Source of the DNA: Metridium senile
Lineage: Eukaryota; Cnidaria; Anthozoa; Actiniaria; Metridiidae
DNA: 64,000 nt
Assembly (NCBI GenBank): GCA_949775045.1
Contig: OX459098.1
Coordinates: forward strand, 13,844,707-13,908,706
Direction of reading: 5' to 3'
Shown here: positions 21,240 through 31,684 of the stretch, piece after piece
Position numbering within the stretch: position 1 is the first letter of the stretch
Layout of the letters: each line of letters begins with the position of its first letter
The notes under the pieces: model-generated
What the model was told of the DNA's origin: nothing
Seen by the model: only the letters and a program-made list of their open reading frames with translations
Database searches by the model: none
Position numbers and translations under genes: made by a program

Positions 21240-22400
21240 TTAAACAGAATAGAACACATTAAGACAGCACAGAACATTATAGAACATTATAAAACATTAT
21301 AGAACAGAATAGAACAGAATAGAACAGAGAATAGAACATATAGAATAGAACAGAACAGAACAAAATAGAACAAAATAGAACAGAACAGAACAGAACAGAA
21401 TAGAACAGAATAGAACATTATAGAACAGAATGGTACAGAATAGAACAGAATAGAACAAAATAGAACAAAATAGAACTGAATAGACCAGAAATGAATAGAA
21501 TAGAATAGAATAGAATAGAATAGAATAGAATAGAATAGAATAGAATAGAATAGAATAGAATAGAATAGAATAGAATAGAATAGAATAGAATAGAATAGAA
21601 TAGAATAGAATAGAATAGAATAGAATAGAATAGAATAGAATAGAATAGAATAGAATAGAATAGAATAGAATAGAATAGAATAGAATAGAATAGAATAGAA
21701 TAGAATAGAATAGAATAGAATAGAATAGAATAGAATTGAATAGAATAGAACAGAACAGAACAGAATAGAACAGAATAGAACATTATAGAACAGAATATAA
21801 CATTATAGAACAGAATGGTACAGAATAGACCAGAAATGAACAGAATAGAATAGAATAGAATAGAATAGAATAGAATAGAATAGAATAGAATAGAATAGAA
21901 TAGAATAGAATAGAATAGAATAGAATAGAATAGAATAGAATAGAATAGAATAGAATAGAATAGAATAGAATAGAATAGAATAGAATAGAATAGAATAGAA
22001 TAGAATAGAATAGAATAGAATAGAATAGAATAGAATAGAATAGAATAGAATAGAATAGAATTGAATAGAATAGAACAGAACAGAACAGAATAGAACAGAA
22101 TATAACATTATAGAACAGAATATAACATTATAGAACAGAATGGTACAGAATAGAACAGAATAGAACAAAATAGAACACAATAGAACTGAATAGACCAGAA
22201 ATGAACAGAATGGAACAGAATAGAATAGAATAGAATAGAATAGAATAGAATAGAATAGAATAGAATAGAATAGAATAGAATAGAATAGAATAGAATAGAA
22301 TAGAATAGAATAGAATAGAATAGAATAGAATAGAATAGAATAGAATAGAACAGAACAGAATCGAATAGAACAGAATCGAATCAAATAGAATAGAATCGAA
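21240..22400. repeat. (AATAG)n pentanucleotide microsatellite array with AACAG interspersions
   Basis: Three long, nearly perfect TAGAA runs (about 21490-21735, 21845-22060 and 22220-22350) are separated by mixed blocks with AGAACAGAAT and GAACATTATA. The mixed blocks themselves repeat, so the whole has a second-order repeat of about 370 bp. The open frames over it (Phe-Tyr-Ser-Ile-Leu repeats) are artefacts. Confidence 0.95.
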
Positions 22401-22579
22401 ATACAATATCAATCAAACAATGACTGATCTTTCCATCTAAAACATGCATGAAACTAACCTTTGGAAGTGCTTGTTTGGGATGGAAGCAAAGTGAACTAAC
22501 AACTCTTGTAATTGTGACCCGCGTATATATCACAGTTCTAAATAGTTAATGGTAGTTAATGGATGTAATCTTCGCCCCC
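22401..22579. other. Spacer between microsatellite and segment copy C
   Basis: No feature recognised. Confidence 0.4.
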
Positions 22580-23592
22580 TCAAAGAAATTCTGTCAGTTT
22601 TTACGGTTGAGATGCTAACCATAACCAACCAGGTATTATAAAAAAGCAATATTCAGTGCTTCGTTTCTACTAATGGTGATTGCACGTTCAAAATTTGTCA
22701 ACCTAATTTGTGTCAATATCAAAATTGGTAAAAATAGAATATATGATAGATTTTTTTGTGTAAATAAGAAAATCATTCAATTAGAAGAAAAAGACACCAA
22801 GGGGAGTGACTTTGGTGCCTGGTGGCACATAGGAGGGCGTGTCAGATTAGAATAGAACAGTAGCAATAGAATCAAATTCCGTCAGTTTTTACCGGTTGAG
22901 ATGTTTACCATATCATCATCACTTGTTCCCGCTCAGCGAGTGATCGGCCAAGGGGTGTGATTGTTTGAAGCAGGGAATGCTACACTCCAACTCAGTACCT
23001 CGTGAAGTCCTTTTTGTCCATCATGGATCGTAGTGCCTGTTGCCTGTCTATCCCAAGAAGGTCTTCCAACTTTTTCCAATTTCGTCTCACGCCGAAAACG
23101 AAGCACCTGGTTTTCACGATAGCATCATTTTTCATCCGACATACACGTGCTAAGTATTGTAAGCAAGCAGGTATTATAAAATTGCAATATTCAATGCTTA
23201 GTTTCTACGAATTAATGGTTATTTCAATTTCAAAATTTGCAAACCTCATTCGGGTCACTATAAAGTTGGAAAAAATATAAATGTCTTCAATGTTTTAGTT
23301 CTGACTGTTAGGAAGTCATGTAATATATGACGCCATAATAGCAAGAAAATACTCAAATTTACGCGGACGTGAGTTTAAGCTAAAGAGAAAAACTAAAAAA
23401 GCTAAAAGTTGATAAGTAAAAGATGACCCTAAGCCTATCAATTCACCATTTTTTATCAAAATGCCATGAGTTTTGTGGCAGTGACAAAAGGAAACGTTTT
23501 ATATGAGACACTGGCTAAAACCAGGCCTTAACATGCTTGAGACGTACTTGCACCCTATACAACATCACGTAGCTAGATCTTGTTAGAGACCC

Positions 23593-23752
23593 CTTTACAA
23601 ACGACAAAAAAAAGAGTTTTGTTGGACGACAATCTACTGTATTTCCAGGTCAACACACATTAAAATGTCCGTTGCAAATCAGCAATAAACTCGCTACTCA
23701 AAGTTTTTTCTCGAAAAAATAATAAAATCGATTCCAAACTGTCTGAAATCTA
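23593..23752. mobile_element. 160-bp insertion with ~16-bp target-site duplication
   Basis: ATCTTGTTAGAGACCC (23577-23592) and ATCTTGTTAGAGAACC (23753-23768) flank the insert, while copies A and B have the site once. A long duplication like this is typical of retroposition. The insert itself was not recognised. Confidence 0.65.
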
Positions 23753-23799
23753 ATCTTGTTAGAGAACCATTTAATGGTCCTAAAAAAGGATAGATGATA

Positions 23800-23928
23800 T
23801 CTGGATAGAAGGCCTACACTTACACTAATATATACTAACTACTAACAGTTAACTACAATGTGTAAAGCGCATTTGAATACTGATATACACATAGAAAGTG
23901 CGCTATATAAATGCATTATCATTAATAT
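23800..23928 (+). mobile_element. SINE-like insertion with GCGCTATATAAATG tail
   Basis: It ends in TGTAAAGCGCATTTGAATAC...GTGCGCTATATAAATGCATT, the same type of 3' end as at 4857-5028. It is absent from copies A and B at this position. Confidence 0.6.
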
Positions 23929-25135
23929 ACGTTCTCACTAAAATCTCATTGCGTTTGTATATACAAAATAGAGGAACAGGCCAGAAACGGCAGAGTATAT
24001 AGTCATATAGATGAACAACCTGCACGATAATAGTCAGACTTTGTTTTTTGTCAGACACTGGGTAAAATCTCGATGATATGATGATAAGTCTAGACTTTAA
24101 TATAATATTCATAAGAAAGACAAATGCTAGCCTCCGATGTCATTTTCAAGTGAGGTTTCGATGTAAATGTTGCTAAATGACAAGTGTCATTATGCAAGTA
24201 CGGCTCGATGATTAATACAACAAGGGAACAAAAGAGTCGGCTTTGGCGACTTTGTTTTGATGTGAAACATGTCGTAAATCAAGCAATCAAACTTGCTTTT
24301 GCATTTCAGATCAGAAACGGTCTAGTGAATAGTCATGTAGATGGCATGAACAACCTGGACGATAATATCAGTAATATAGACAGACTCCGTTGGTGTTTCT
24401 TTATATAACGAAACAAATGAAGTAAAATATATACTTAGGTAGTCACACTGAACACAAAGGAAACATACTGACGTCTTTTGCCTTGGTAAAACAGTGAAAA
24501 GGGGGACGTAAAAGATGAAAGAGGCTGCAAAAATGTCAGGAAATAGGAACAATGTCGGAGCAGATTTGCATGACGGAAAACAACATTTATTCAATAGAAG
24601 AGTATACTATTAAACAACCTATTCATAATTGTAGTTGCTAGTCCAGGCAATCTAGTGTGTATGAGGGATATTAAACATAAATAAGAGGTATTATAAAGCG
24701 GAAAACAATACTGCGCCGTTTCTTAATGGAGATAACACGTTCAAAATCTCCCAATCGAAATCCAATTTGCGCCACTCTAAAACTTCGTAATCAAGGGAAT
24801 GGCAGTTTTACTGGTGTACTGAAAATATCATCTCCTTCAATGTACATGGTGCTCTAGATACTGTGGTATAGATACTGTGAGTACATTTTGTTAAATGTCG
24901 CAGAAAGTGGTGTGCTTACAAAATGGTGAAAAAATATTCGTTTTTCTATCGTCTAATTCAGATCCTTTTTGTAGAATGCTTGCAAGTATTTAGTGAACAT
25001 CCAACTACCTTCTGCAGGTGGCTTGATTCAATAAACTTATCTTATTATCTAATTACCAAACGACCGTCTTCCCCCTTCCCCCGACGTTCCTGTTTTGTCT
25101 CGTTATGCTATATTAGTACTCATCTCATCTATACT

Positions 25136-25176
25136 GGTGTGTGTGTGTGTGTAGGGGGGGGGGGGGGGGGGGGGGG
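25136..25176. repeat. (GT)n followed by 23-G homopolymer
   Basis: A GT run (25136-25152) leads into 23 consecutive Gs (25154-25176) at the right edge of copy C. Such runs are prone to length error in sequencing and to G-quadruplex formation. Confidence 0.9.
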
Positions 25177-25325
25177 TGAATTTTGTCAAAAGATCGACCT
25201 GAACATGCTGTTCACAAGGAACCGATCAATATTTTCTTTCTGTTCAGACGAGACCATCAGAACCGGGCAATTGTAAGGTTTGTCAGTGGTTTTAACATCT
25301 ACCCATGCGCACTGGGTTGTTGATG

Positions 25326-25522
25326 GCTACATTTACACGGTACCGGACGGATTGTTGACCGGTCAAGCTATTTACACGGTACCGGTCAATTTTTGACTGG
25401 GCCTCGAATTTGCAGGTCGAATATTGACCGGTTAGGCGTCCAAATTATTGCCCGTTTAGCGCGGTCGCATGTGAACGCAAACCCTCAGCGGATGCTTTTT
25501 TGACCGTGTAAACGTATAGCCG
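25326..25522. mobile_element. MITE-like element with TTTACACGGT inverted ends
   Basis: GGCTACATTTACACGGTACC at the left and GACCGTGTAAACGTATAGCC at the right are imperfect inverted complements. The interior is rich in GACCGGT words. It is similar in style to the MITE at 6041-6400. It lies 385 bp upstream of the SRBD1 start codon. Confidence 0.6.
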
Positions 25523-25907
25523 GACGTAGCCGTAATGTCAAAACATGCATGGTAACAAATGTCGAAAAAAAAGTTAATTTAAGTTATTTTATTCACTAAT
25601 AACAAATGAATACCGGTAAGTTGAATTCACCAACAGTCAATACTATTTTTTTTTATTTTAGTTTGTTTGTTTTTTTGTTTTTCCTTTTTTTGTTGAACAT
25701 TTTGTCAACAGCACACTCAGCGCGCGACGCAAAATGTGAATTTTCCCGCCAAAAGAGCTTCCGCAGCGAGTGTACCCATGATGCAATACTGGCGTTTGCA
25801 CTCTACTTTAGCCGCGGAGAGAAATACATCGGTTTGTATTTGTTTTGTTTGAAAATCTGTATTTCCTTTTGACGAAGTGAGTATAACAGTTAATGACAAT
25901 CATCTAA
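25523..25907 (+). promoter_or_regulatory. SRBD1 upstream region / putative promoter and 5' UTR
   Basis: This holds a T-rich stretch (25640-25700) then a more GC-rich patch (25720-25825) before the start codon. No TATA box is obvious, as is usual for housekeeping genes. A GTGAGT donor-like word at 25876 could serve a 5' UTR intron, but no evidence shows its use. Confidence 0.3.
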
Positions 25908-26092
25908 ATGGCCAAGGAAGCTTCACTCATCGCAAACCGGTTGAATCTCGAAGTGAGGACAGTTGGCGAAGTTATTTCTCTACTCGACGAAGATAATACT
26001 GTGCCATTTATAGCTCGTTACCGTAAAGAAGTCACCAGAGGTCTCGACCCTACTGTCCTTAGGCAGATAGAATCATTACACATAGAACAAAG
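25908..26092 (+). CDS. SRBD1: SRBD1 (Tex-like S1 RNA-binding domain protein), exon 1
   Basis: The start ATG is fixed by an in-frame TAA directly before it (25905-25907). Residues 12-50 match the N-terminal domain of Tex/SRBD1 proteins, including VGEVISLLDE, then NTVPFIARYRKEVTRGLD and LRQIESL. The exon ends in phase 2 at a GTAGAA donor. Tex proteins bind nucleic acid through an N-terminal helical region, a YqgF-like fold, helix-hairpin-helix motifs and a C-terminal S1 domain; only the front part is in this window. Vertebrate SRBD1 has a longer, disordered N-terminal extension that is absent here. An upstream coding exon cannot be ruled out, but the in-frame stop argues against it. The product is probably nuclear and may act in RNA or transcript metabolism. 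Confidence 0.9.
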
Positions 26093-27321
26093 GTAGAAAT
26101 TCAATGAAAAACACTTTGAAATGATGGATAATCAAACATTGTTGATCGGCGGCCATTTTGTTTACACAGGAATCCCGACGATGGGGGTTGAAGAATTCAT
26201 TTCATTTTCTTTGTGATTTTCTATTTAATTTTAGCAAAAGAAATGAGTATTTAGATATATATGTTTTTAAACTGAAGGGAACTTTAAAATCAATCTTAAT
26301 AATCAATTAATGTTGAAACTTGGATTGAGATATAATAATTAATTTGATGAAACTGAAAACATTGTATATTCATTTGTTTATGATTTCGTTTCATCCATTT
26401 TACTTGTCACCAAATGTTTTTGTTTCCGAATTTTTTTTGTATAAAGATTTATATGTATTATGATGATCATCATTTCAGTAAACAAAGCATGTTATATTGG
26501 GATATATCACATGCATTGGAAAAGCCTAAAAATAATTTTGATACTTCAAACAAATTTGAACTCATGTTCTTAGTGAGGGTGCATTTGGGGCGAACTGACC
26601 GGGTACCTATACTGGTGCAATGCTCTACCAACTGAGTTTTGAAGCCACACATATTGCATTCTCATGGTCACATACCAGCATGCTTTGTGTTGTTTGATTT
26701 GAGTTTTATAATCCATTCTCGGGATCAGTAAGTCCAATATTTAAGAAAAAAGAAATAAAACAAAATGCTAAACAATTTAGTATAAGAGAGTAAATACCCA
26801 CTCACATCGTGAAAGATTTTGATTATCTCTGAATATGTGATTTTTATGGTCCACAAAATTAACTCAGTCTTTTGCAATTAAGGTACATTCTCAGGTAGTA
26901 ATAATAATAATAATATATATTAAATACAAGGATAAAGTTATAATATAATATATAACGTTTTCGACTATAAGAAGTCATCTTCAGTAATATAACTTTATCT
27001 TTATAACTTTATCATTGTTTTTAATATATTTTACTATAAGTGAAATAATGTCAATAATAATAATAATGATAACAGTTTTTGTGTGTACCATAATCTCAAC
27101 TCCCTTACAAAAAATCATCGAAAACATAAAAACATGTAATAGAAATAGAAAAACGAAATATAAGAAAATTAGTCAAATTATATATATATATTATATTAAA
27201 AAATGTATAAGTAAGTAACCATGGTGCTTTTGTTAAGTTTATTTGGCCACAGAAAAATGTATGATATATGAGTATCAATTCGTACCCCATATAAAATTAA
27301 TGTATATAAATATTTACATGC
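26093..27321 (+). other. SRBD1 intron 1 (most of it)
   Basis: AT-rich intron with a tRNA-derived SINE fragment (26575-26646), an AAT run near 26900 and an imperfect palindrome around 26935-27010 (ATAAAGTTATA...ATAACTTTAT). No other gene. Confidence 0.6.
26575..26646 (-). mobile_element. tRNA-derived SINE fragment
   Basis: The minus strand reads GGCTTCAAAACTCAGTTGGTAGAGCATTGCACC (A box region), then a degraded B box GGTCAGTTCGCCCC. It resembles a tRNA 5' half and T-arm, but the acceptor stem does not close. It is a retroposed remnant of a SINE family different from the ones at 18940-20385. Confidence 0.65.
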
Positions 27322-27467
27322 TAGAGTAGACGCACTAAATCCGTGAAATATAATTAGTACTACATTAGTACTATTTCATAAAGAATCCTTTGTCTTCTAT
27401 TGTTTTATTATCACTACTTAGTACTAAAAATTAGTATTTGTTTCACGGATTAAGTGCGTCTACTCTA
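27322..27467. mobile_element. MITE with 27-bp inverted ends, next to SRBD1 exon 2
   Basis: TAGAGTAGACGCACTAAATC at the left and GATTAAGTGCGTCTACTCTA at the right are inverted complements with one mismatch, continuing through CCGTGAAA/TTTCACGG. The 146-bp element contains an internal AGTACT palindrome pair. It ends 19 bp before exon 2. Confidence 0.85.
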
Positions 27468-27486
27468 TTCTTTCTTCTTTTTGTAG

Positions 27487-27598
27487 AGAAGTCAAGGTCA
27501 AGGTCGAAAAGACCAAAAAGAAAATTGGTGAAGGGTTAACATCAGAATTAGTTCACTTACTGGAAAACGCCCAGACATCAGATGAAATAGATGAGATC
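27487..27598 (+). CDS. SRBD1: SRBD1, exon 2
   Basis: The acceptor TTTTTGTAG and donor GTAAGT bound a 112-bp exon that completes the Arg codon split from exon 1 and ends in phase 0. It encodes a Lys/Glu-rich helix (EVKVKVEKTKKKIGEG) and LTSELVHLLENAQTSDEIDEI, which lines up with the helical region of Tex proteins just before the LYxPYK motif. Confidence 0.9.
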
Positions 27599-27826
27599 GT
27601 AAGTTAAAATAATGCAGCCTTAATCTTGTTTTGTGATGTAATGATATTGCTGGTCGGAGACTCAGCTAGATTCAAGGAGGGCGTGGTGGATTGTACCTTG
27701 CCAAGGACATAAATATTGAGACACCGTAGGTTATTAGCGTTGTTTTACATATAACTGTTTATTTTTCATCATATCCTCCACCCCCCCCAACTCAATGTTG
27801 ATTTGACCAAGGAATGCCTACCAATG

Positions 27827-27904
27827 AAAAATGTAACATATTAATGGTCAACATTGAGCATATCCCCATCTGCTTAATGTTGACCGTTCATGTGTTACAT
27901 TTTT
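27827..27904. mobile_element. Short foldback element in SRBD1 intron 2
   Basis: AAAATGTAACATATTAATGG, then TCAACATTGAGCA, pairs with TGCTTAATGTTGA, then CCGTTCATGTGTTACATTTT, around an 11-bp loop. The stem is ~34 bp with a few mismatches. Confidence 0.75.
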
Positions 27905-28256
27905 CAGGGGAGGGCTAAAAAAGATAAAGGGTAATATTTTTTGCTTTTTTTCGTTTAGCCAATATAATTTAAAATAATCACAGGAAATAACTGTAATATT
28001 TTTGTAAAAGTAGTAGTAGCAGTATTGTATTGTATTGTGTTGTAATAGTATTGTAGTAGTCTTATTTAGAATAAAGGAATATATTTATTAAAAAAGGGGG
28101 AAAAAGGGTAACATTTTTTTTTGAATTGTTAATGTTGTCCCACTCAATATTGTCCCTGATTGTGGATACCTTTTAAGGGTGTATGGACAAGGTAATCAGG
28201 TATAACTGAGATGGAATAATGACAATGGGTGGAATGATTAATCATATTTAAAAAAA

Positions 28257-28490
28257 TGTTGCTGCAGCCAAACCTATACTCCACACTCTGAAGCTTGGAA
28301 AGGATGCTGGTTATAATTCATTCTGATTTATTTTGTGTTTTTTCAAGAGACATTTGTTTCATCATGACACTAGTCACTATAGCAACTTGTTATAGTCATG
28401 ATATACTATGAATAAATCAATAACAAGAGAAGAATGCTGACGTATTTCACATGCTTCAGAGTGTGGACTATAGCTTTGATTGCAACAATA
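28257..28490. mobile_element. MITE in SRBD1 intron 2
   Basis: TGTTGCTGCAGCCAAACCTA, then TACTCCACACTCTGAAGC, is the inverted match of GCTTCAGAGTGTGGACTATA, then GCTTTGATTGCAACA, at the right end. The interior is AT-rich and non-coding. Confidence 0.7.
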
Positions 28491-28603
28491 ATTTTGATCA
28501 GCCAGTAGTTGTATATGGGCGTCCCCTCCGTCATGGCTAACATGCCAGTCCTATAATAAACATTTTAATTATAACATAGTGTGACATTTCCTCTCTACAC
28601 TAG

Positions 28604-28742
28604 TATGCACCATTTAAGAAAGGCAGCAAGAAAACCTTGTCAGCTAGAGCAAAGGAACTGGGCCTAGAGGCTATTGCTCAAACAGTACTGAATAATTCTG
28701 AAAGAAAAGACCTTAGAAGTTATGTAAATCCACAAAAACAAG
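28604..28742 (+). CDS. SRBD1: SRBD1, exon 3
   Basis: The acceptor CTACACTAG and donor GTAATA bound 139 bp, phase 0 in and phase 1 out. It begins YAPFKKGSKKTLSARAKELG, the hallmark of Tex/SRBD1 proteins (bacterial form LYxPYKxKRRTxAxxAxExGL), then LEAIAQTVL. This motif makes the family assignment firm. Confidence 0.95.
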
Positions 28743-28824
28743 GTAATACCAAAAATGTTGAAGTAAATTATTCATCATAAAAAAAGTTAAAACCAACTAA
28801 AAATATTGAAGTAAATTAGTTCAT

Positions 28825-29053
28825 GGATCAAAACACAATATTTTGGTTCTCTTTTCCCCCCTCTGTAACACTTGACATTTTTTATTGTGACCAAGATACA
28901 GATGTTTCTATATTTGTTTACTCTCATACATGTGCCTGTAGTACTGGTAGGTACATGTATCATATACAAACATCTGTATCTTGGTTACAATAATTAACAA
29001 TTATGTCAAGTGTTCAAAGGGGAACAGAGAACCAAAATAGCATGTTTTGACCC
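28825..29053. mobile_element. MITE with ~90-bp inverted arms in SRBD1 intron 3
   Basis: The left arm (ATCAAAACACAATATTTTGG, then TTCTC, AACACTTGACAT, ACCAAGATACAGATGTTT) matches the inverted right arm ending AAAATAGCATGTTTTGACCC. Similar CATCATAAAAAA(A)GT words flank it at 28773 and 29055 but are not at the immediate ends. Confidence 0.8.
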
Positions 29054-29267
29054 TCATCATAAAAAAGTAAAAAGCCATTGGGTTAGTGCAAAGGATTATT
29101 TTAATAGAATTAATTAGTAATTTAGAATTATAGAATTAGTGAATGAACATTAGTGATAATAAAATTTTGTATTTGCTTTCAAGCGCTCTTGATCAATTCA
29201 TTTTATAAAAGCACTGTATGTATAAATTGTTAAATTATTATTATAATTATTAATAATTATTCTATAG

Positions 29268-29364
29268 GAATTAAAAACATCAAAGAAGTAACTCTTGGTA
29301 TCCAGCACATCTTGGCTGAGACAATATCAAAAAATAAAGCCTGTATTGACAAGTTAAAGGAATT
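29268..29364 (+). CDS. SRBD1: SRBD1, exon 4
   Basis: The acceptor TTCTATAG and donor GTAAGT bound 97 bp, entering in phase 1 and leaving in phase 2. It encodes IKNIKEVTLGIQHILAETIS and then NKACIDKLKEL, the amphipathic helices that in Tex proteins follow the LYxPYK motif (family wording: ALxGAxDIIAExIS). No break. Confidence 0.9.
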
Positions 29365-29659
29365 GTAAGTATACATTTGTGTGATTAGAGTGCAAAATTG
29401 AAATACTAAAACAATAAAAACCATCACAGAACTTCCCATCGAACAGATGTTGCATCAAAAATTGTGAATACTCCAGTTTTGTGTTATCTAGCACTGCTGT
29501 ACAATTTGACAAGGCACAATTGATAAACAGGGATAATCCAGAAAAAAATCAAATGCGTTTTCTAGTGTTTAGCGGTATTATTGTTATTCTAATGGATTGG
29601 AATTCATGAATATTCTTACAACAAATCATGGCTTAGTCTGTGCAATTGCGCCTTTTGTC

Positions 29660-30269
29660 AAATAGCTTGTAGATAACATGAAACTGGAGTTTGAACAAAT
29701 AACATTCTCCTTCAAAAGAAAATTGAAAGAGCACCTTCTCCTCAATCAGAGGCTATAACTTTCACATTTACTTATATGACAGTAATAGCTGTAAGTAGAT
29801 AAGTAAGTTATATATAAACTATTTCTTCTCCACATACTATTGTACATAATATATTTTTCCTTTACACTTCTACCACTATTAAAATACTTTCCTACTTTAA
29901 ACATATATATTTTTTCTATGTTTCTTCTTATTAAGAAATAATGTTGACTTTATGTAGTTTCCCTTAACCGATTGAACTGTAAATTTTTGACCTCCAGCCT
30001 CAAACAAAAAACTAATAGCTATTCCTAATCAGTTAGCACTCAGGATTGCACATAATGAATAGAAATTAGTACAAATGTAAAATACTATATTTATCCTATT
30101 TCACTTAAATTATTAATCTTTATATTTTAATCATGTTTACATATCTATTTATTCTTATATATTTATTATTTAAATTTTTTTTCAATCTTTAATAGTATAA
30201 ATATATAAAAATCTTGTAAAATATATGAATGAGCAATAAACATATTGTATTGTATTATATTGTATTGTA
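29660..30269 (+). mobile_element. 3' end of a CR1/L2-like retrotransposon in SRBD1 intron 4
   Basis: A short frame up to a stop at 29756-29758 reads FSFKRKLKEHLLLN, typical of the last residues of CR1/L2 ORF2. It is followed by a ~480-bp AT-rich untranslated part and GAGCAATAAACATATTGTAT, then a (TATTG)n tail ending near 30269. The rest of the element is absent (5' truncation). Confidence 0.6.
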
Positions 30270-30373
30270 ACTGTGGTAAAACTATTGCGCATTGCACTGT
30301 TGGTCGATTAATGATCAATTCTATTTAACTGTATCATTTTTAAAATAGTTATTTCACTTTGTAATATTGTCAG

Positions 30374-30515
30374 GACTGAAAGATGGCCTCCATGTTTAGA
30401 GTCAACTATTAGTTCCAAAGCTGCAAAGGATGAAGGCAAACTCTCAAAAGAAGCCAACAAATACAGAAATTTCCACAATTTTCAAAAAAATGTCAAATGG
30501 CTTAAATCCCATCAG
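30374..30515 (+). CDS. SRBD1: SRBD1, exon 5
   Basis: The acceptor ATTGTCAG and donor GTATAA bound 142 bp; it completes a Leu codon and ends in phase 0. The sequence includes ISSKAAKDEGKLSKEANKYR, then FHNFQKNVKWLKSHQ, which corresponds to the Tex region with KFxDYFxxxExxxxIPSH. It is followed by a ~27.7 kb intron, yet exon 6 continues the motif in register. Confidence 0.9.
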
Positions 30516-31087
30516 GTATAAACTAGTAATACAATGGTTTCAAGTGGCATACTGTGGAATATCCCACAATTCAATTGTATTTTCTAGTATACACACAAGG
30601 TTTTAAGCACATGGGATATTCATTGTATGTCACAAGAAAGCATTGTCAATATAATTTTTTTAATTTTTTTTCGGTCCGGTATCCTAGTAATTCGTGCGCT
30701 GTGATTGGCTAGCGTGCGGTCTGGTTTTTCACGATCTGCCTGGTCCACGGTATCCTGTTGGTAACATTTCATCCCAGCGATATAAATTTTTGAAAATTTT
30801 TTATTAGGTTATTGTTAATTATGGTAATTTATTAAACAAAATAGCATGACCAAAACACTGAGAGAATGCGATAACCAACTGACAGAAAATTAAAAGCTTC
30901 ATGGCGAGCATTGGTTGGGTTTGCAAACATTTTGACAGGCAAAAGTTGAGAAAATCAAATCAATATTGCACAATATCACAAGAATACACAAAAGGTTGTG
31001 AGAATACACAATTTTTTTTAATTTTCTAAAGAATATAAAGTTCGTTCACATACCTCAATAATAGTCATTATTGAGTGAGTGGTTAGG
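30516..31087 (+). other. SRBD1 intron 5, left flank of the satellite
   Basis: AT-rich with a slightly GC-richer patch (30670-30770, including TCGGTCCGGTATCC). No coding sequence or known repeat was recognised. Confidence 0.5.
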
Positions 31088-31224
31088 CGAAAAATTCTCA
31101 ATTTTGATCAATTTTCAATATTTTTTAAAACATCCCTAAAACTATCTGATTGAAGTCTATCTGTTATCTGATCAATCCTAGAATGATTACCAATCAAAAT
31201 AGATGAAAAATTCAACAATTTCAA
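31088..31224 (-). repeat. Single inverted satellite monomer (incomplete)
   Basis: Read on the minus strand it reproduces about 137 bp of the 177-bp monomer, from TTGAAATTGTTGAATTTTTC through GGTAATCATTCTAGGATTGA to GATCAAAATTGAGAATTTTT, with several private changes. One example is GATGTTTTAAAAAATATT, where array monomers have GATGTTTAGAAAAATATT. It lies 460 bp before the direct array and is the only inverted copy seen. Confidence 0.9.
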
Positions 31225-31684
31225 TAAATCAAGAAACAAAAAACAAATTTTACAAAGGATTTTACCTGACACGAACAAGTGAACCACGATGAATTACAAG
31301 TTGTAATTCGTCGGTCTTGTAGACGTTTGCATCAAGAAAAAAGCCATCTGAAGCATATTTTTTGATAAATAATATGAAATAAAAAATCAAAATTTAATCA
31401 AAGTTGTCACCATCAACTGATGAAGGAATTAATTTGTCTGTGTCATACTTTATGAAGAAGATGAAAGATGAAAGCACTAAGATCGCTGAAAGGGCTTTGA
31501 ATCAAGCAAATCGACCTTTTTCAAGATTGTTTACCTTTTGTATGCAGAAAAAAAAAGACAAGAACACTTCCTTACTTCAAAAACGTTGTAAACTTTGTAG
31601 ATAAATTTCTCATGAATTTATAGCATTTTAAAAGTGACTGAAGAGCAACGACATATCTCATCAAAAGATAGCTCAAATCACTCA
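31225..31684. other. Spacer between inverted monomer and array
   Basis: 460 bp of non-satellite sequence containing a 66-codon plus-strand frame (31404-31604) with no recognised motif. If the inverted monomer and the array's first monomer were the ends of a transposon, this would be its interior. Confidence 0.4.

Larger units (their letters stand above)
22580..25140. repeat. Segmental duplication copy C (non-coding)
   Basis: Third copy of the segment found at 1-5060, in the same orientation. Shared landmarks include CCCGCTCAGCG (near 22929), GACGCCATAATA (near 23330), AACGGCAG (near 23985), GATGAAAGAGGCTGC (near 24515), CTGCGCCGTTTCTTAATGG (near 24710) and a TTTTGTCTCGTTATGC block (near 25093). 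It lacks the part corresponding to 960-1180 of copy A and carries two insertions (23593-23752 and 23800-23928). A further ~300 bp of extra sequence at about 24030-24300 includes a second copy of its GTCATGTAGATGGCATGAAC region. No conserved frame. Confidence 0.75.

Noticed and set aside
21418..22412. Long minus-strand frames reading Phe-Tyr-Ser-Ile-Leu repeats
   Set aside because: They are translations of the AATAG microsatellite; the pentamer has no stop in these frames.
25876..25881. GTGAGT as a 5' UTR splice donor of SRBD1
   Set aside because: Using it would remove the well-supported start codon unless the acceptor lay before 25908, and there is no room for an intron of normal size.
31404..31604. 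66-codon frame between the inverted monomer and the array
   Set aside because: No recognised domain, length near chance, and no splice or codon evidence.
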